Of a stretch of DNA of 64,000 bases, positions 11,781-20,343 are shown piece by piece; the first letter of the stretch is position 1; each line of letters starts with the position of its first letter. Origin of the DNA: Dyella_B jejuensis (GTDB lineage Bacteria > Pseudomonadota > Gammaproteobacteria > Xanthomonadales > Rhodanobacteraceae). Made by a program: the position numbers and the translations under genes. The stretch is taken from positions 186,001 through 250,000 of the forward strand of contig NZ_JADIKJ010000001.1 in NCBI RefSeq assembly GCF_044904675.1, read 5' to 3'. The notes under the pieces were generated by a model, which saw nothing but the letters and a program-made list of their open reading frames with translations, was not told where the DNA came from and did no database searches.

Positions 11781-13718
11781 TCAAATCCGGCTTTGCGTCG
11801 CCGGATCTCCCACCTTGGCGCCGGCATCACCACGTGGCGGCGGCGGCGGTACCGATGAACCAGGCGATGAAGTCTTGGACCAGTCCGCAGGAGGACCTGG
11901 AACACGACCGGACATGATGTCGTCGATCTGTCGTGCGTCGATGGTCTCATACTGCAGCAAGGCGTCCGCCATGACATGCAGCTTGTCGATGTTGTCGGTC
12001 AGCAATTGCTTGCTGCGCGCATACGCGCGATCGAGGATTTCGCGTACCACTTCATCGATCTTGCGCGCTGTCTCGTTGGAAACGTTCTTATGCTGCGTCA
12101 CCGAGCGGCCCAGGAACACCTCGTCCTCTTCCTCGCCGTAAGTGACCGGACCCAGTTCGTCGGAAAGACCCCACTTGGTCGCCATGTTGCGGGCCATCTT
12201 GGTGGCACGCTCGATGTCGTTCGAAGCACCGGTGGTGACCTTGTCGTTCCCGAAGATCAGCTCTTCCGCCACGCGACCGCCATATAGCGAACACAGCTGC
12301 GATTCGATCGCCAGCTTGTTCATGCTGTACTTGTCGCCCTCCGGCAAATACATGGTCACGCCCAACGCCCGGCCGCGCGGAATGATGGTCACCTTGTAGA
12401 CCGGATCGTGCTCGGGCACGAGACGGCCGACAATGGCATGGCCAGCCTCATGGTATGCGGTGAGCTTTTTCTCGTCCTCGCTCATCGCCATCGAGCGGCG
12501 CTCGGTGCCCATCAAGATCTTGTCGCGTGCCTTGTCCATGTGCGTCATACGCACTTCGCGGGCGTTTTCGCGCGCGGCAAACAAGGCCGCCTCGTTGACA
12601 AGATTGGCAAGGTCGGCGCCGGAGAACCCCGGCGTGCCGCGCGCGATCACCATGGCGTCCACATCGCTGGCGGTCGGCACTTTGCGCAGATGCACTTTCA
12701 GGATCTGCTCGCGGCCCTTCACGTCCGGCAAGCCGACCACCACCTGGCGGTCGAATCGTCCCGGGCGCAACAGCGCGGGGTCGAGCACGTCCGGACGGTT
12801 GGTGGCAGCGATGACAATGATGCCCTCGGTACCTTCGAAACCATCCATCTCGACCAGCAGCTGGTTGAGCGTCTGCTCGCGTTCGTCATGACCGCCGCCG
12901 AGACCTGCGCCGCGATGACGACCCACCGCATCGATTTCGTCGATGAAGATGATGCACGGCGCATGTTTCTTGGCCTGGTCGAACATGTCGCGCACGCGCG
13001 AGGCGCCCACGCCGACGAACATTTCGACGAAGTCGGAACCGGAAATCGAGAAGAACGGCACTTTGGCTTCGCCGGCGATCGCCTTGGCGAGCAGCGTCTT
13101 GCCGGTGCCGGGCGGGCCGACCATCAGCACGCCGCGCGGTATCTTGCCACCCAGGCGTTGGAACTTGCCGGGATCGCGCAGGAACTCGACCAGTTCGCCG
13201 ACTTCTTCCTTCGCTTCGTCGCAGCCGGCGACATCGCTGAAATTGACCTTGACCTGATCCTCGCCCTGCAGCTTGGCACGCGAGCGACCGAAGCTCATCG
13301 CGCCGCGCCCGCCGCCGCCCTGCTGCATCTGGCGCATGAACCAGATGAACACGCCCACGATAAGGATCACCGGCAGCCAGTTCACCAGCAGGCCGATCAG
13401 CGAGAAGCCGGTACCGGAATCCTGGGTGACCGTGACATTCTTATCTTGCATCTGCTTGACCACCGAACTGGTGGAGAAGCCGAGCACCGGTGCGACCGTG
13501 CGGTAATTGCTGCCGTCCTTCAGCTTGCCGCTGATGGTGGCCGGATTTTCGGCGCTGATCGTGGCGGTAGCGACATTGCCGCTATCCACGCTCTGCACGA
13601 AGCTGCTGTATGGCAGGTCCGAAGAGGCGCCACCGTGCGGGTTGAAGCTCTGGAATACGGTGATCAGGACCACTGCGATCACCAGCCAGAGCAACAGAGT
13701 TTTCCATGTTTCGTTCAT
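11781..13718 (-). CDS. ftsH: ATP-dependent zinc metalloprotease FtsH
   Basis: Membrane-anchored AAA+ protease of 645 residues that degrades misfolded membrane proteins and regulators such as LpxC. TM1 is at residues ~7-24, a periplasmic domain follows, and TM2 is at ~108-127. Walker A GPPGTGKT is at 201-208, Walker B IIFIDE at ~256-261, and the zinc site HEAGH at 423-427. The tail is Pro/Ser-rich. The start overlaps the rlmE stop (ATGA), the classic rlmE-ftsH coupling, and transcription ends at the shared hairpin at 11739-11757. Confidence 0.98.
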   Translation of the reverse strand: MNETWKTLLLWLVIAVVLITVFQSFNPHGGASSDLPYSSFVQSVDSGNVATATISAENPATISGKLKDGSNYRTVAPVLGFSTSSVVKQMQDKNVTVTQDSGTGFSLIGLLVNWLPVILIVGVFIWFMRQMQQGGGGRGAMSFGRSRAKLQGEDQVKVNFSDVAGCDEAKEEVGELVEFLRDPGKFQRLGGKIPRGVLMVGPPGTGKTLLAKAIAGEAKVPFFSISGSDFVEMFVGVGASRVRDMFDQAKKHAPCIIFIDEIDAVGRHRGAGLGGGHDEREQTLNQLLVEMDGFEGTEGIIVIAATNRPDVLDPALLRPGRFDRQVVVGLPDVKGREQILKVHLRKVPTASDVDAMVIARGTPGFSGADLANLVNEAALFAARENAREVRMTHMDKARDKILMGTERRSMAMSEDEKKLTAYHEAGHAIVGRLVPEHDPVYKVTIIPRGRALGVTMYLPEGDKYSMNKLAIESQLCSLYGGRVAEELIFGNDKVTTGASNDIERATKMARNMATKWGLSDELGPVTYGEEEDEVFLGRSVTQHKNVSNETARKIDEVVREILDRAYARSKQLLTDNIDKLHVMADALLQYETIDARQIDDIMSGRVPGPPADWSKTSSPGSSVPPPPPRGDAGAKVGDPATQSRI

Positions 13719-14365
13719 GCGCGGTTCTCGCCAGTTGGCCGGCCGCCAGGTCTGAACCCGGTAGCCAGCGCATATACCTCACGCGAACGCGCGCGTGAGG
13801 CCTTAGGTTTACGCATACTTACGCGCGCGAACTCCGCACGCAAGCTGCGCAGGTAATCGTCGAAGCCTGTTCCCTGAAACAGCTTGATTAGAAACGCTCC
13901 GCCCGGTTTGAGCCAGTGCCTGCCGAAATCAAGCGCCAGTTCCGCCAGATCCATGGCACGGATCTGGTCGGCCAGTGCTACACCACTCATATTGGGGGCC
14001 ATGTCCGACAGCACAAGATCGAGCTTCTGGCCACCCAGCCGCGACTCCAGCGCCCTCAGAACGCTTTCTTCACGAAAATCACCCTGCATGACATCGACCC
14101 CGGCGATGCCCTGCATCGGCAGGATATCCAAAGCCACGACCGTGCCGTTATCGCCCAGCCGCTGCCGGACCAGCTGCGACCAGCCGCCGGGGGCTGCACC
14201 AAGGTCCACCACGCGCATGCCGGGCTTCAGCAAGTGGTCCCGCTCGATCAATTCTTCGAGCTTGAACACCGCGCGCGACCGCAAGCCCTCGGCCTGGGCT
14301 TTTTTGACGTAGACGTCATCGAAATGCTCCCGCAGCCAGCGGGAACTGCTCTTGCTGCGAGGCAT
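13715..14365 (-). CDS. rlmE: 23S rRNA (uridine-2552-2'-O)-methyltransferase
   Basis: FtsJ/RrmJ-type SAM-dependent methyltransferase that modifies U2552 of 23S rRNA. The sequence has the SAM-binding VVDLGAAPGGWSQL, LVLSDMAPNMSG (catalytic D) and GGAFLIKLFQG (catalytic K). Start 14365 (MPRSKSSSRWLREHFDD) matches the family; longer starts would overlap yhbY. The protein has 216 residues, near the usual ~209. It forms an operon with ftsH and is divergent from yhbY, the same arrangement as in E. coli. Confidence 0.96.
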   Translation of the reverse strand: MPRSKSSSRWLREHFDDVYVKKAQAEGLRSRAVFKLEELIERDHLLKPGMRVVDLGAAPGGWSQLVRQRLGDNGTVVALDILPMQGIAGVDVMQGDFREESVLRALESRLGGQKLDLVLSDMAPNMSGVALADQIRAMDLAELALDFGRHWLKPGGAFLIKLFQGTGFDDYLRSLRAEFARVSMRKPKASRARSREVYALATGFRPGGRPTGENRA

Positions 14366-14441
14366 GGTCGGCAACGGCGGGGAACAGGGGGGACCATGAT
14401 ACCCTTTAAGGTCCACTCGTCGCGAATCCGAGACTGAACGC

Positions 14442-14738
14442 ATGGCCATTTCCCCTTCGCAGCGGCGCTACCTGCGCAGCCTCGCCCACGACCTCCACCC
14501 GGTAATCCTGCTGGGCGCCAAGGGCGCGACCGAAGCGGTGGTGAAGGAACTGGACCTTGCGCTGTCGCACCACGAGCTGGTGAAGGTGAAGCTCTCCGGT
14601 GGCGACAAGGAAGAGCGCGAAGCGCAGATCGACACGCTGATCAACGGCACCCGTGCCGAGAACGTGCAGCAGATCGGCCATGTCGTGGTGCTGTTCCGGC
14701 GCAACGAAGACGATCCCCGGCTTGCCCTGCCGCGCTGA
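14442..14738 (+). CDS. yhbY: CRM-domain RNA-binding protein YhbY
   Basis: Ribosome-assembly-associated RNA-binding protein of 98 residues containing one CRM domain. The family hallmark is visible in LRSLAHDLHPVILLGAKGAT (GxxG loop near residue 27) and ELVKVKLSGGDKEER. It is divergent from rlmE with a 76-base gap that holds both promoters, an arrangement conserved through the gammaproteobacteria. Confidence 0.93.
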   Translation: MAISPSQRRYLRSLAHDLHPVILLGAKGATEAVVKELDLALSHHELVKVKLSGGDKEEREAQIDTLINGTRAENVQQIGHVVVLFRRNEDDPRLALPR

Positions 14739-14748
14739 GGAACACACT

Positions 14749-15120
14749 ATGGATCTTTCGCTGGACCGGCCTGGCGATTACCTGTTCGTTCGTCGGGTCA
14801 CCGCTAGCGCCATCACAGTCGTGGACCGTGAGCTGACCGCCAGCTTCCTGCTTGCGCCAGAACGCGCGGTGCAAAACTGGCCGGTCACCAGCGCGCTTGC
14901 CCTGGACGAGAACCATGTCGAAAGCATCCTGGCATTGAAGCCGGAACTGGTGCTGCTCGGCACCGGCGTGCGCCAGCAATTTCCGGCAGCCGCTTTCATG
15001 GCCGGTTTTCTACGTCGCGGCATCGGTATTGAAGTGATGGACAACGCGGCGGCCGCGCGCACCTATGACCTGCTTGCCGCCGAAGGAAGACGGGTGGTCG
15101 TCGCATTTATCCTTCCATGA
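14749..15120 (+). CDS. Mth938/Xcc1710-like domain protein
   Basis: Small protein of 123 residues of the DUF498/Mth938-like fold (human AAMDC and NDUFAF3 belong to it). Typical features are the central VLLGTGVRQQFP turn and the end RTYDLLAAEGRRVVVAFILP. Biochemical function in bacteria is not established. It begins 10 bases after yhbY with the start context GAGGAACACACTATG, so it is probably co-transcribed. The Xanthomonas homologue Xcc1710 is, as far as I recall, in an equivalent neighbourhood. Confidence 0.85.
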   Translation: MDLSLDRPGDYLFVRRVTASAITVVDRELTASFLLAPERAVQNWPVTSALALDENHVESILALKPELVLLGTGVRQQFPAAAFMAGFLRRGIGIEVMDNAAAARTYDLLAAEGRRVVVAFILP

Positions 15121-15178
15121 AGGCGGCCTTGAAGCGCAACCGCGCCATGCCCTGCTTTCGGACAACCTGTTCCCGCGC

Positions 15179-16153
15179 CTACTTCGCCGGCAAATAGTCC
15201 AGCGGGTCGACGGGACTGCCGTCCTTGCGGATCTGGAACTCCAGTTCGTCGCGCGAACTGCCACTCGAACCCATCTCGGCGATCCTCTGCCCGGCCTTGA
15301 CCTGCTGCCCTTCGGTGACGAGACGTTTGCGGTTGTGGCCGTATGCGGACAGGAAGCTGTCGTTGTGCTTGATGATGACCAGCTCACCGTAACCTACCAG
15401 GCCATTGCCGCTGTAGACCACCACGCCATCGGCAGCCGCCACGACCGGGTCGCCTTCCTTGCCCGCGATATCGATACCGGGTATGGCGGCATTGCTTTGG
15501 AAACGTCCCACGACCGTGCCAGCAGCCGGCCATCGCCACTTGATGCCGCCTGCTGCCCGCGTAGCACCGCTGGCGATGGCAGGGGCAACCGCGGGAGCAG
15601 CCGCAGCAGGCGCCGGAGTGGCGGACGCTGGCGGCTGGCCGGCGGTTGTCGACGCGGGAACTGCGGTTGCAATCGCGGCCGTTGAACTTGCGTGAGCAGG
15701 AGCCTGCGGCGGCGCCTTGGCTGCAACCGTCGTTGCTTCCTCTGGCTGGAATACCGGTGCCGAAGGCATCGGCGGTGGCGGCGAAGACGATGGCGATGCC
15801 TTGGCGACCGAGGACGGCGGCGCATGCCGGGAAAGCTGACCGTGCCCCGGCAGCTTCAGTACTTGCCCCGGCCAGATCGTATAAGGCGCGGCGATGGCGT
15901 TTAGCCGGGCAACTTCGCGAAAATCCGTGCCATTGCGAAACGCAATGGAGTAAAGCGTGTCACCTTTCGCGACCGTGTACGTGCCAACCACATTACCGGT
16001 CTGCGCAACGCGCGAACCACCGGGTTCACCAGGCGGTTGTTGCACTACGACCGTGCTGCAGCCGGCCATGAGCAATGCCATAGAGATAGTCGCGGACCAT
16101 CGCATTAATCCATTCATGCCATTGAGCATAACGGGGTCGCGGCGAGTTTTCAT
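15179..16153 (-). CDS. nlpD: LysM/M23 peptidoglycan-binding lipoprotein, NlpD-like (degenerate)
   Basis: Envelope lipoprotein probably activating periplasmic amidases during daughter-cell separation. It has a signal with lipobox LLMAGC, a LysM domain (YTVAKGDTLYSIAFRNG to WPGQVLKLP), a long Ala/Pro/Ser linker (~residues 120-205) and a C-terminal M23 (LytM) domain. The metal ligands are not conserved: GIDIAG replaces HxGxD and YGHN replaces the HxH motif, so it should be a non-enzymatic activator like E. coli NlpD. The start could also be 16129 or 16117, the latter giving the most compact signal peptide. Last gene of the surE-pcm-yqaA block. Confidence 0.87.
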   Translation of the reverse strand: MKTRRDPVMLNGMNGLMRWSATISMALLMAGCSTVVVQQPPGEPGGSRVAQTGNVVGTYTVAKGDTLYSIAFRNGTDFREVARLNAIAAPYTIWPGQVLKLPGHGQLSRHAPPSSVAKASPSSSPPPPMPSAPVFQPEEATTVAAKAPPQAPAHASSTAAIATAVPASTTAGQPPASATPAPAAAAPAVAPAIASGATRAAGGIKWRWPAAGTVVGRFQSNAAIPGIDIAGKEGDPVVAAADGVVVYSGNGLVGYGELVIIKHNDSFLSAYGHNRKRLVTEGQQVKAGQRIAEMGSSGSSRDELEFQIRKDGSPVDPLDYLPAK

Positions 16154-16175
16154 ACGGGTGGCCAAATGCCAATCG

Positions 16176-16784
16176 TCAATGCTTCAGTATCCACCATGCC
16201 GCAAGCGCAGCCAGCACCGCCAGCGCCGCCCATCCGATCCACTCGATGTGCTTGTGCAGGATCCGCTCGGCGCGCTCGCCGAACAGGCGGATCAACAATG
16301 CGAGCAGCCACACGCGCTTGCCCCGGCCTAACAGGACGCACGCCAGGAACGGCAGCACCGGTACCCCGACGATACCGGCGGCCCAGGTCACGAACTTCAT
16401 CGGCACAACCGGTTGCAGCGCCGCGAGGGTCAGCACCAGCAGCAGCTCTAACCAGTGCCGGTTCATTTCGTTGCGCAGGTTCTCGACGCCTCGCTCGATC
16501 TGCTCGTACAGATGCAGCGACTGCAGCACCGGCGTAAGCGCATGAAAGGCCCAATGGCCCAGGGCGTAGCCGACCAGCGAGCCCAGCAGCGAAAACAGCA
16601 GGCTGATGTTGGCGTAGAAGAAAGCGCGGTGCCGCTTGCCCAGCATCATCGGCGCCAACATCACCTCCGGCATGACCGGAAAGATGAAGGCTTCGACGAA
16701 GCTCAGGCCGCACAGGTAATAGATTGCCCTGGGATCGCGCGCCCACACCAGGACACGCGCATAAAGTCGCCCGAACAGGCGCAT
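16176..16784 (-). CDS. yqaA: YqaA/DedA-family inner membrane protein
   Basis: Integral membrane protein of 202 residues in the DedA/SNARE-associated superfamily. It has hydrophobic segments around residues 20-45, 55-80, 110-135, 140-165 and 180-200, and the family-type loop SFVEAFIFPVMPEVMLAPMM near the N-terminus. DedA proteins are linked to lipid flipping or membrane potential maintenance; the YqaA branch is uncharacterised. The stop of pcm and the start here coincide (position 16784), so the two are translationally coupled. Confidence 0.88.
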   Translation of the reverse strand: MRLFGRLYARVLVWARDPRAIYYLCGLSFVEAFIFPVMPEVMLAPMMLGKRHRAFFYANISLLFSLLGSLVGYALGHWAFHALTPVLQSLHLYEQIERGVENLRNEMNRHWLELLLVLTLAALQPVVPMKFVTWAAGIVGVPVLPFLACVLLGRGKRVWLLALLIRLFGERAERILHKHIEWIGWAALAVLAALAAWWILKH

Positions 16785-17434
16785 CAGCCGATGCCACCGA
16801 GCAGGGGAACAAAACTCACCGCCGCCAACTCTTCCTGCACGAAATCTCCTTGGCCGTCGCCGCGCATGCGGATCAGGGTTTGACTGCTGGGGGAGCCGAC
16901 CGGCGCGACCAGCACGCCATCGGGACTCAACTGATCGAGCACCTGGTGGGGAATCGCATCACCGGCCGCGGTAAGGATGATGGCGTCGAACGGCGCTTCG
17001 GCCGCCCAGCCAAGCTTGCCGTCATCGTGGCGCGAACGGATGTTGTCGATCCCTAGCTGGCGAAAGCGCCGGCGGGCCTGGCGCAGCAGTTCCTCGATCC
17101 GTTCGACCGTATAGACCTGCGGCACCAGCCGGGCCAGCACCACCGCCTGGTAACCTGAGCCGGTACCGATTTCCAGGACTTTCCGGGGCCGCCCGGATTT
17201 GGCGTCGAAGGGTTCGAGCAACGCCTCGGTCATGCGTGCCACCACCCACGGTTGGGAAATGGTTTGCCCATGGCCGATCGGCAACGCGGTGTTTTCGTAG
17301 GCGCGCGAATGCAGGGCCTGGTCGATGAAATGATGGCGAGGCAGATGGCGGATGACATCGATCACGCGCTGGTCGTGGATGCCCTCCTCTTTCAACTTGA
17401 CGGCGAGCCGGTCGCGAGCGCGCTGCGAGGTCAT
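16784..17434 (-). CDS. pcm: Protein-L-isoaspartate O-methyltransferase
   Basis: SAM-dependent repair enzyme that methylates L-isoaspartyl residues in damaged proteins. Motif I is VLEIGTGSGYQAVVLARL and the substrate motif is PIGHGQTISQPWVVARMTE. ATG 17434 (MTSQRARDRLAVKLKEEGI) aligns with E. coli Pcm and has GGGCGAGGGC just upstream; GTG 17479 abutting surE is the alternative. It follows surE and precedes yqaA in one minus-strand operon. Confidence 0.95.
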   Translation of the reverse strand: MTSQRARDRLAVKLKEEGIHDQRVIDVIRHLPRHHFIDQALHSRAYENTALPIGHGQTISQPWVVARMTEALLEPFDAKSGRPRKVLEIGTGSGYQAVVLARLVPQVYTVERIEELLRQARRRFRQLGIDNIRSRHDDGKLGWAAEAPFDAIILTAAGDAIPHQVLDQLSPDGVLVAPVGSPSSQTLIRMRGDGQGDFVQEELAAVSFVPLLGGIG

Positions 17435-17480
17435 GCCCTCGCCCTTCAATGCGGATGGCGGCAATGGATGCACGTTCACC

Positions 17481-18275
17481 TCACGCGGCCTTGCCGTCGG
17501 TGTTGTCGCCCATGCCATCGGTCAGGGCACGCACCCAGGTGCTGACTTTTTCCAGCGCCTGGAAACGGGTGAGGTCGACATGGATGGGCGTGACCGAAAT
17601 ATAGCCGCGCCGCACGGCGTGGAAATCGGTACCCGGGCCGGCATCATCCACGTCACCGGCCGGGCCGATCCACCAGATGGTCTTGCCGCGCGGATCGGTC
17701 TGCCTGATGCAAGGCGCCGAGCGGTGCCGCTTGCCCAGGCGGGTGACTTCGAAACCCTGGATCTCACCCCATGGGCGATCCGGCACGTTGACATTGAGGA
17801 TGGTATCGGCCGGCAACGGATCAACCAGCAGGCGCTCCATCAAAGACAGCACCGCTTTGGCCGCCGACTCGTAGTGTTCGCCCTTGTGGTCTTGGCTGAC
17901 CAGCGACACCGCAATCGCCGGCAAGCCGAGGAAACGACCTTCCATCGCTGCCGAAACGGTACCCGAATAAATCACATCGTCGCCGAGGTTGGCGGAATTG
18001 TTGATGCCTGACACGACAATGTCCGGCTCGTAGTCCAGCATGCCGGCCAGCGCCAGGTGCACGCAATCGGTGGGCGTGCCGGCCACGCGGTAATAACCTT
18101 TGTCCATGCGCAGGGCGCGGATCGGGGCATCGAGAGTGAGCGAATTGCTGGCGCCGGAGCGATCCCGGTCCGGGGCCACCACCGTCACCTGGCCGACCGC
18201 GCCAAGGCGTTCGGCGAGTACGCGGATGCCCGGAGCATCCACGCCGTCGTCGTTGCTTACCAGAACTCGCATCAT
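17481..18275 (-). CDS. surE: 5'/3'-nucleotidase SurE
   Basis: Divalent-metal-dependent nucleoside monophosphatase of stationary-phase survival. The N-terminal metal site is MRVLVSNDDGVDAPGI, followed by VVAPDRDRSGASNSLTL and VVSGINNSANLGDDVIYSGT. The 264-residue length is normal. The tail VRALTDGMGDNTDGKAA is low in conservation. First gene of surE-pcm-yqaA-nlpD; the 5' side faces a divergent smr gene 164 bases away. Start 18272 (second Met) is equally possible. Confidence 0.96.
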   Translation of the reverse strand: MMRVLVSNDDGVDAPGIRVLAERLGAVGQVTVVAPDRDRSGASNSLTLDAPIRALRMDKGYYRVAGTPTDCVHLALAGMLDYEPDIVVSGINNSANLGDDVIYSGTVSAAMEGRFLGLPAIAVSLVSQDHKGEHYESAAKAVLSLMERLLVDPLPADTILNVNVPDRPWGEIQGFEVTRLGKRHRSAPCIRQTDPRGKTIWWIGPAGDVDDAGPGTDFHAVRRGYISVTPIHVDLTRFQALEKVSTWVRALTDGMGDNTDGKAA

Positions 18276-18439
18276 GATCCGTTCAAACCGATTGCAGGCG
18301 TGCGGCTGCCGCTATCGCACGCGCCCTGAATCCATGGAGTCTAACCGAGCCAAGCACAGGTTTCACCGCCGCACTGCGTCTGTGCTTACGCGCGCAGGAC
18401 CCTCGCTGCGGCAGTATGTCATTGGTTAGGATGAAAGCC

Positions 18440-18985
18440 ATGAAACGCCACAAGCCCGCCACCGTCAATGAAGAGGACAGCCGCCTGTTCCGCGATGCGA
18501 TCGGCACTGTGCGCCGGCTCGATCCCGTGGCGCCGCCCCCTGCGACGGCAAAACCTGAGCCACATCCACACATGCTGGAAGCCGACGAAGCCGCCGTTCC
18601 CGGCGAGTTGCTGAATATGGCTTTCGATCCGGCCCTGCTGGAAATCGGCGAGGAACTCAGCTACCTGCGCGACGGTTATCCGCCCAAGCTGCTGCGCCAA
18701 CTCAAACGTGGTCAATTCAGCGTGCAGGACGACATCGACCTGCACCAGATGAATGCCGCGGCGGCACAAGCCACGATTGCGCTCTTCCTCGCCCAGGCGG
18801 CCGAACGGGGCCTGCATTGTGTACGTATCGTGCACGGCAAAGGCTTGCGTTCGAAAGCGTCTGGTCCGGTGTTGAAAGTACTCACGGATCGTCTGCTGCG
18901 CCGGCGTGACGATGTCGTTGCATTTGCTTCGGCGCGACCGATGCAGGGTGGCACCGGCGCAGTAGTGGTACTGCTTAAAGGCTAG
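18440..18985 (+). CDS. Smr-domain protein (SmrA-type endonuclease candidate)
   Basis: A 181-residue protein with a C-terminal Smr domain: IDLHQMNAAAAQATIALFL, then RIVHGKGLRSKASGPVLK with the HGxG signature. The N-terminal half (EEDSRLFRDAIGTVRRL) resembles SmrA/YdaL. Smr domains nick DNA or RNA, and some rescue collided ribosomes (SmrB), so the substrate is uncertain. Start 18440 is chosen for AGGA eight bases upstream; ATGs at 18431 and 18416 are in frame. It is the only plus-strand gene in a 9-kb minus-strand block and its stop overlaps the truD end by four bases. Confidence 0.88.
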   Translation: MKRHKPATVNEEDSRLFRDAIGTVRRLDPVAPPPATAKPEPHPHMLEADEAAVPGELLNMAFDPALLEIGEELSYLRDGYPPKLLRQLKRGQFSVQDDIDLHQMNAAAAQATIALFLAQAAERGLHCVRIVHGKGLRSKASGPVLKVLTDRLLRRRDDVVAFASARPMQGGTGAVVVLLKG

Positions 18986-19998
18986 GCCAGCAATTCGCGC
19001 GCCACTACCGTGGCGTATGCACCGGCCGGCAGTTCGAAACCAAGCTCCAGCGTTTCCCCATCGAGCCAGCGCCAGCGCAAGTTTTTCGGTAGCAGACGTA
19101 ATGGCCGGCGTTCCTGTTCCATGCGTGCAGCGGCAAGGCCGAGGGCCAAATCGTCGTATGCAGCGGCGACCTCATGCTCCAGCTCGCCAGCCGCCGACGC
19201 TGTCGGTGGCTCGCCTTGTCCCCACAGGGGGCCCGATGGATGGATGTCGCCTTGCGCCAAACGTGCGGCCAGCGTGGCGTCGAACGGCTCCGGCCCGAAC
19301 CAGGAACGCGAGCCGGCCAATGACCAGATCTCGCCTTCCAGCGGTTTGTCCCAGGCATCCTTTTCGACCCGGGCAGCCAGCACGGCATTGAAGATCTGCG
19401 ACCGCGCTGCCGAAAGCAGGATCGATCGCTTGTCGCGATCCACGCGCCGACCCGCAAACATTGCACGCGCCTGCGCTACGTTGCCGCCTTCGCGGCCGAA
19501 ACGCTGTTCACCGAAATAATTAGGCACGCCACGGGTGGCGATCGCCTGCAGGGTTGCTTCGGCGCGGGCCGGATCGCCTTGCGCGTCCCGCAATACCAAT
19601 ACGAATCGATTGCCGCGCAACGCTCCCCGCTTCAGCTTGCGTTTGTGCCGCGTGCTCGCCAGCACTTTGATTTCGGCATGCGGAAATGTGCTCCAGTCCG
19701 GGTCCGCCTTGCCTGCCAACTGCACCGTGAAAGCCTGGCGCGTCACAGCATGGCGATCCTTCAGGCCGGCATAACCAACGTTTAGCGGCGGCACTCCCGC
19801 AAAGCGCGCCAGTTCGCGGGCAACCCAGTCGGTATTGGCACCGCGTTTTTCCACCCATAGCAAAGCATGTTCGCCTTCGCCATCGGCGTCATAGCCAAGG
19901 ATTTCTTCAACCAGGAAATCCTCGGGCGTGCGGCGCAGTTCGGCCGTCAGGGGCGGCGCGCCGTAGGCACGGGGCAATTCGGATTCGGTCGAGGTCAT
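18982..19998 (-). CDS. truD: tRNA pseudouridine(13) synthase
   Basis: Makes pseudouridine 13 in tRNA-Glu. The catalytic aspartate motif is GYAGLKDRHAVTRQ, and other TruD blocks are FLVEEILGYDADGEGEHA, NYFGEQRFGREGGN and KRSILLSAARSQIFN. The ATG at 19998 overlaps the ftsB stop by one base (TGATG); the TTG just upstream is not needed. In many relatives ispD and ispF lie between ftsB and truD; here they do not. Confidence 0.96.
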   Translation of the reverse strand: MTSTESELPRAYGAPPLTAELRRTPEDFLVEEILGYDADGEGEHALLWVEKRGANTDWVARELARFAGVPPLNVGYAGLKDRHAVTRQAFTVQLAGKADPDWSTFPHAEIKVLASTRHKRKLKRGALRGNRFVLVLRDAQGDPARAEATLQAIATRGVPNYFGEQRFGREGGNVAQARAMFAGRRVDRDKRSILLSAARSQIFNAVLAARVEKDAWDKPLEGEIWSLAGSRSWFGPEPFDATLAARLAQGDIHPSGPLWGQGEPPTASAAGELEHEVAAAYDDLALGLAAARMEQERRPLRLLPKNLRWRWLDGETLELGFELPAGAYATVVARELLA

Positions 19999-20330
19999 CA
20001 ATGGCTCGTGCTCGTGCCGGAAGCCGCCGGCGCAGTGGCGCTGGCGGCATTCGCCGGCTGTTCGACCACCTGGTAGAAAGTCTCGCCTTGCTTGATCAGG
20101 CCCAATTCGCTGCGCGCGCGCGCCTCGACCGCCTGTTCGCCATGCTTGAGGTCATTGACGTCCGCAGCCAGCGCCTGGTTGCGCTGGGTAAGCTTGTCGT
20201 TCTCATCGCTCTGTTTCTTGACGGCAACGCGCAAGCTGGTCACTTCGGCCATGCCGCCGTGATTGGACCACAGTTCGAACTGCAGTCCGATCAATAGGAG
20301 CAGCAGGATCAAGGCGACCCAACGCAACAT
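19998..20330 (-). CDS. ftsB: Cell division protein FtsB
   Basis: Bitopic divisome protein that works with FtsL and FtsQ. A TM segment lies at residues 2-17 (LRWVALILLLLLIGLQFELW), followed by a coiled coil (heptads through VAVKKQSDENDKLTQRNQAL) and the conserved ARSELGLIKQGETFYQVV. The tail is Ala/Ser-rich. Length 110 residues, normal. It starts 13 bases after eno and is coupled to truD. Confidence 0.94.
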   Translation of the reverse strand: MLRWVALILLLLLIGLQFELWSNHGGMAEVTSLRVAVKKQSDENDKLTQRNQALAADVNDLKHGEQAVEARARSELGLIKQGETFYQVVEQPANAASATAPAASGTSTSH

Positions 20331-20343
20331 GGGCGGCTTTACC

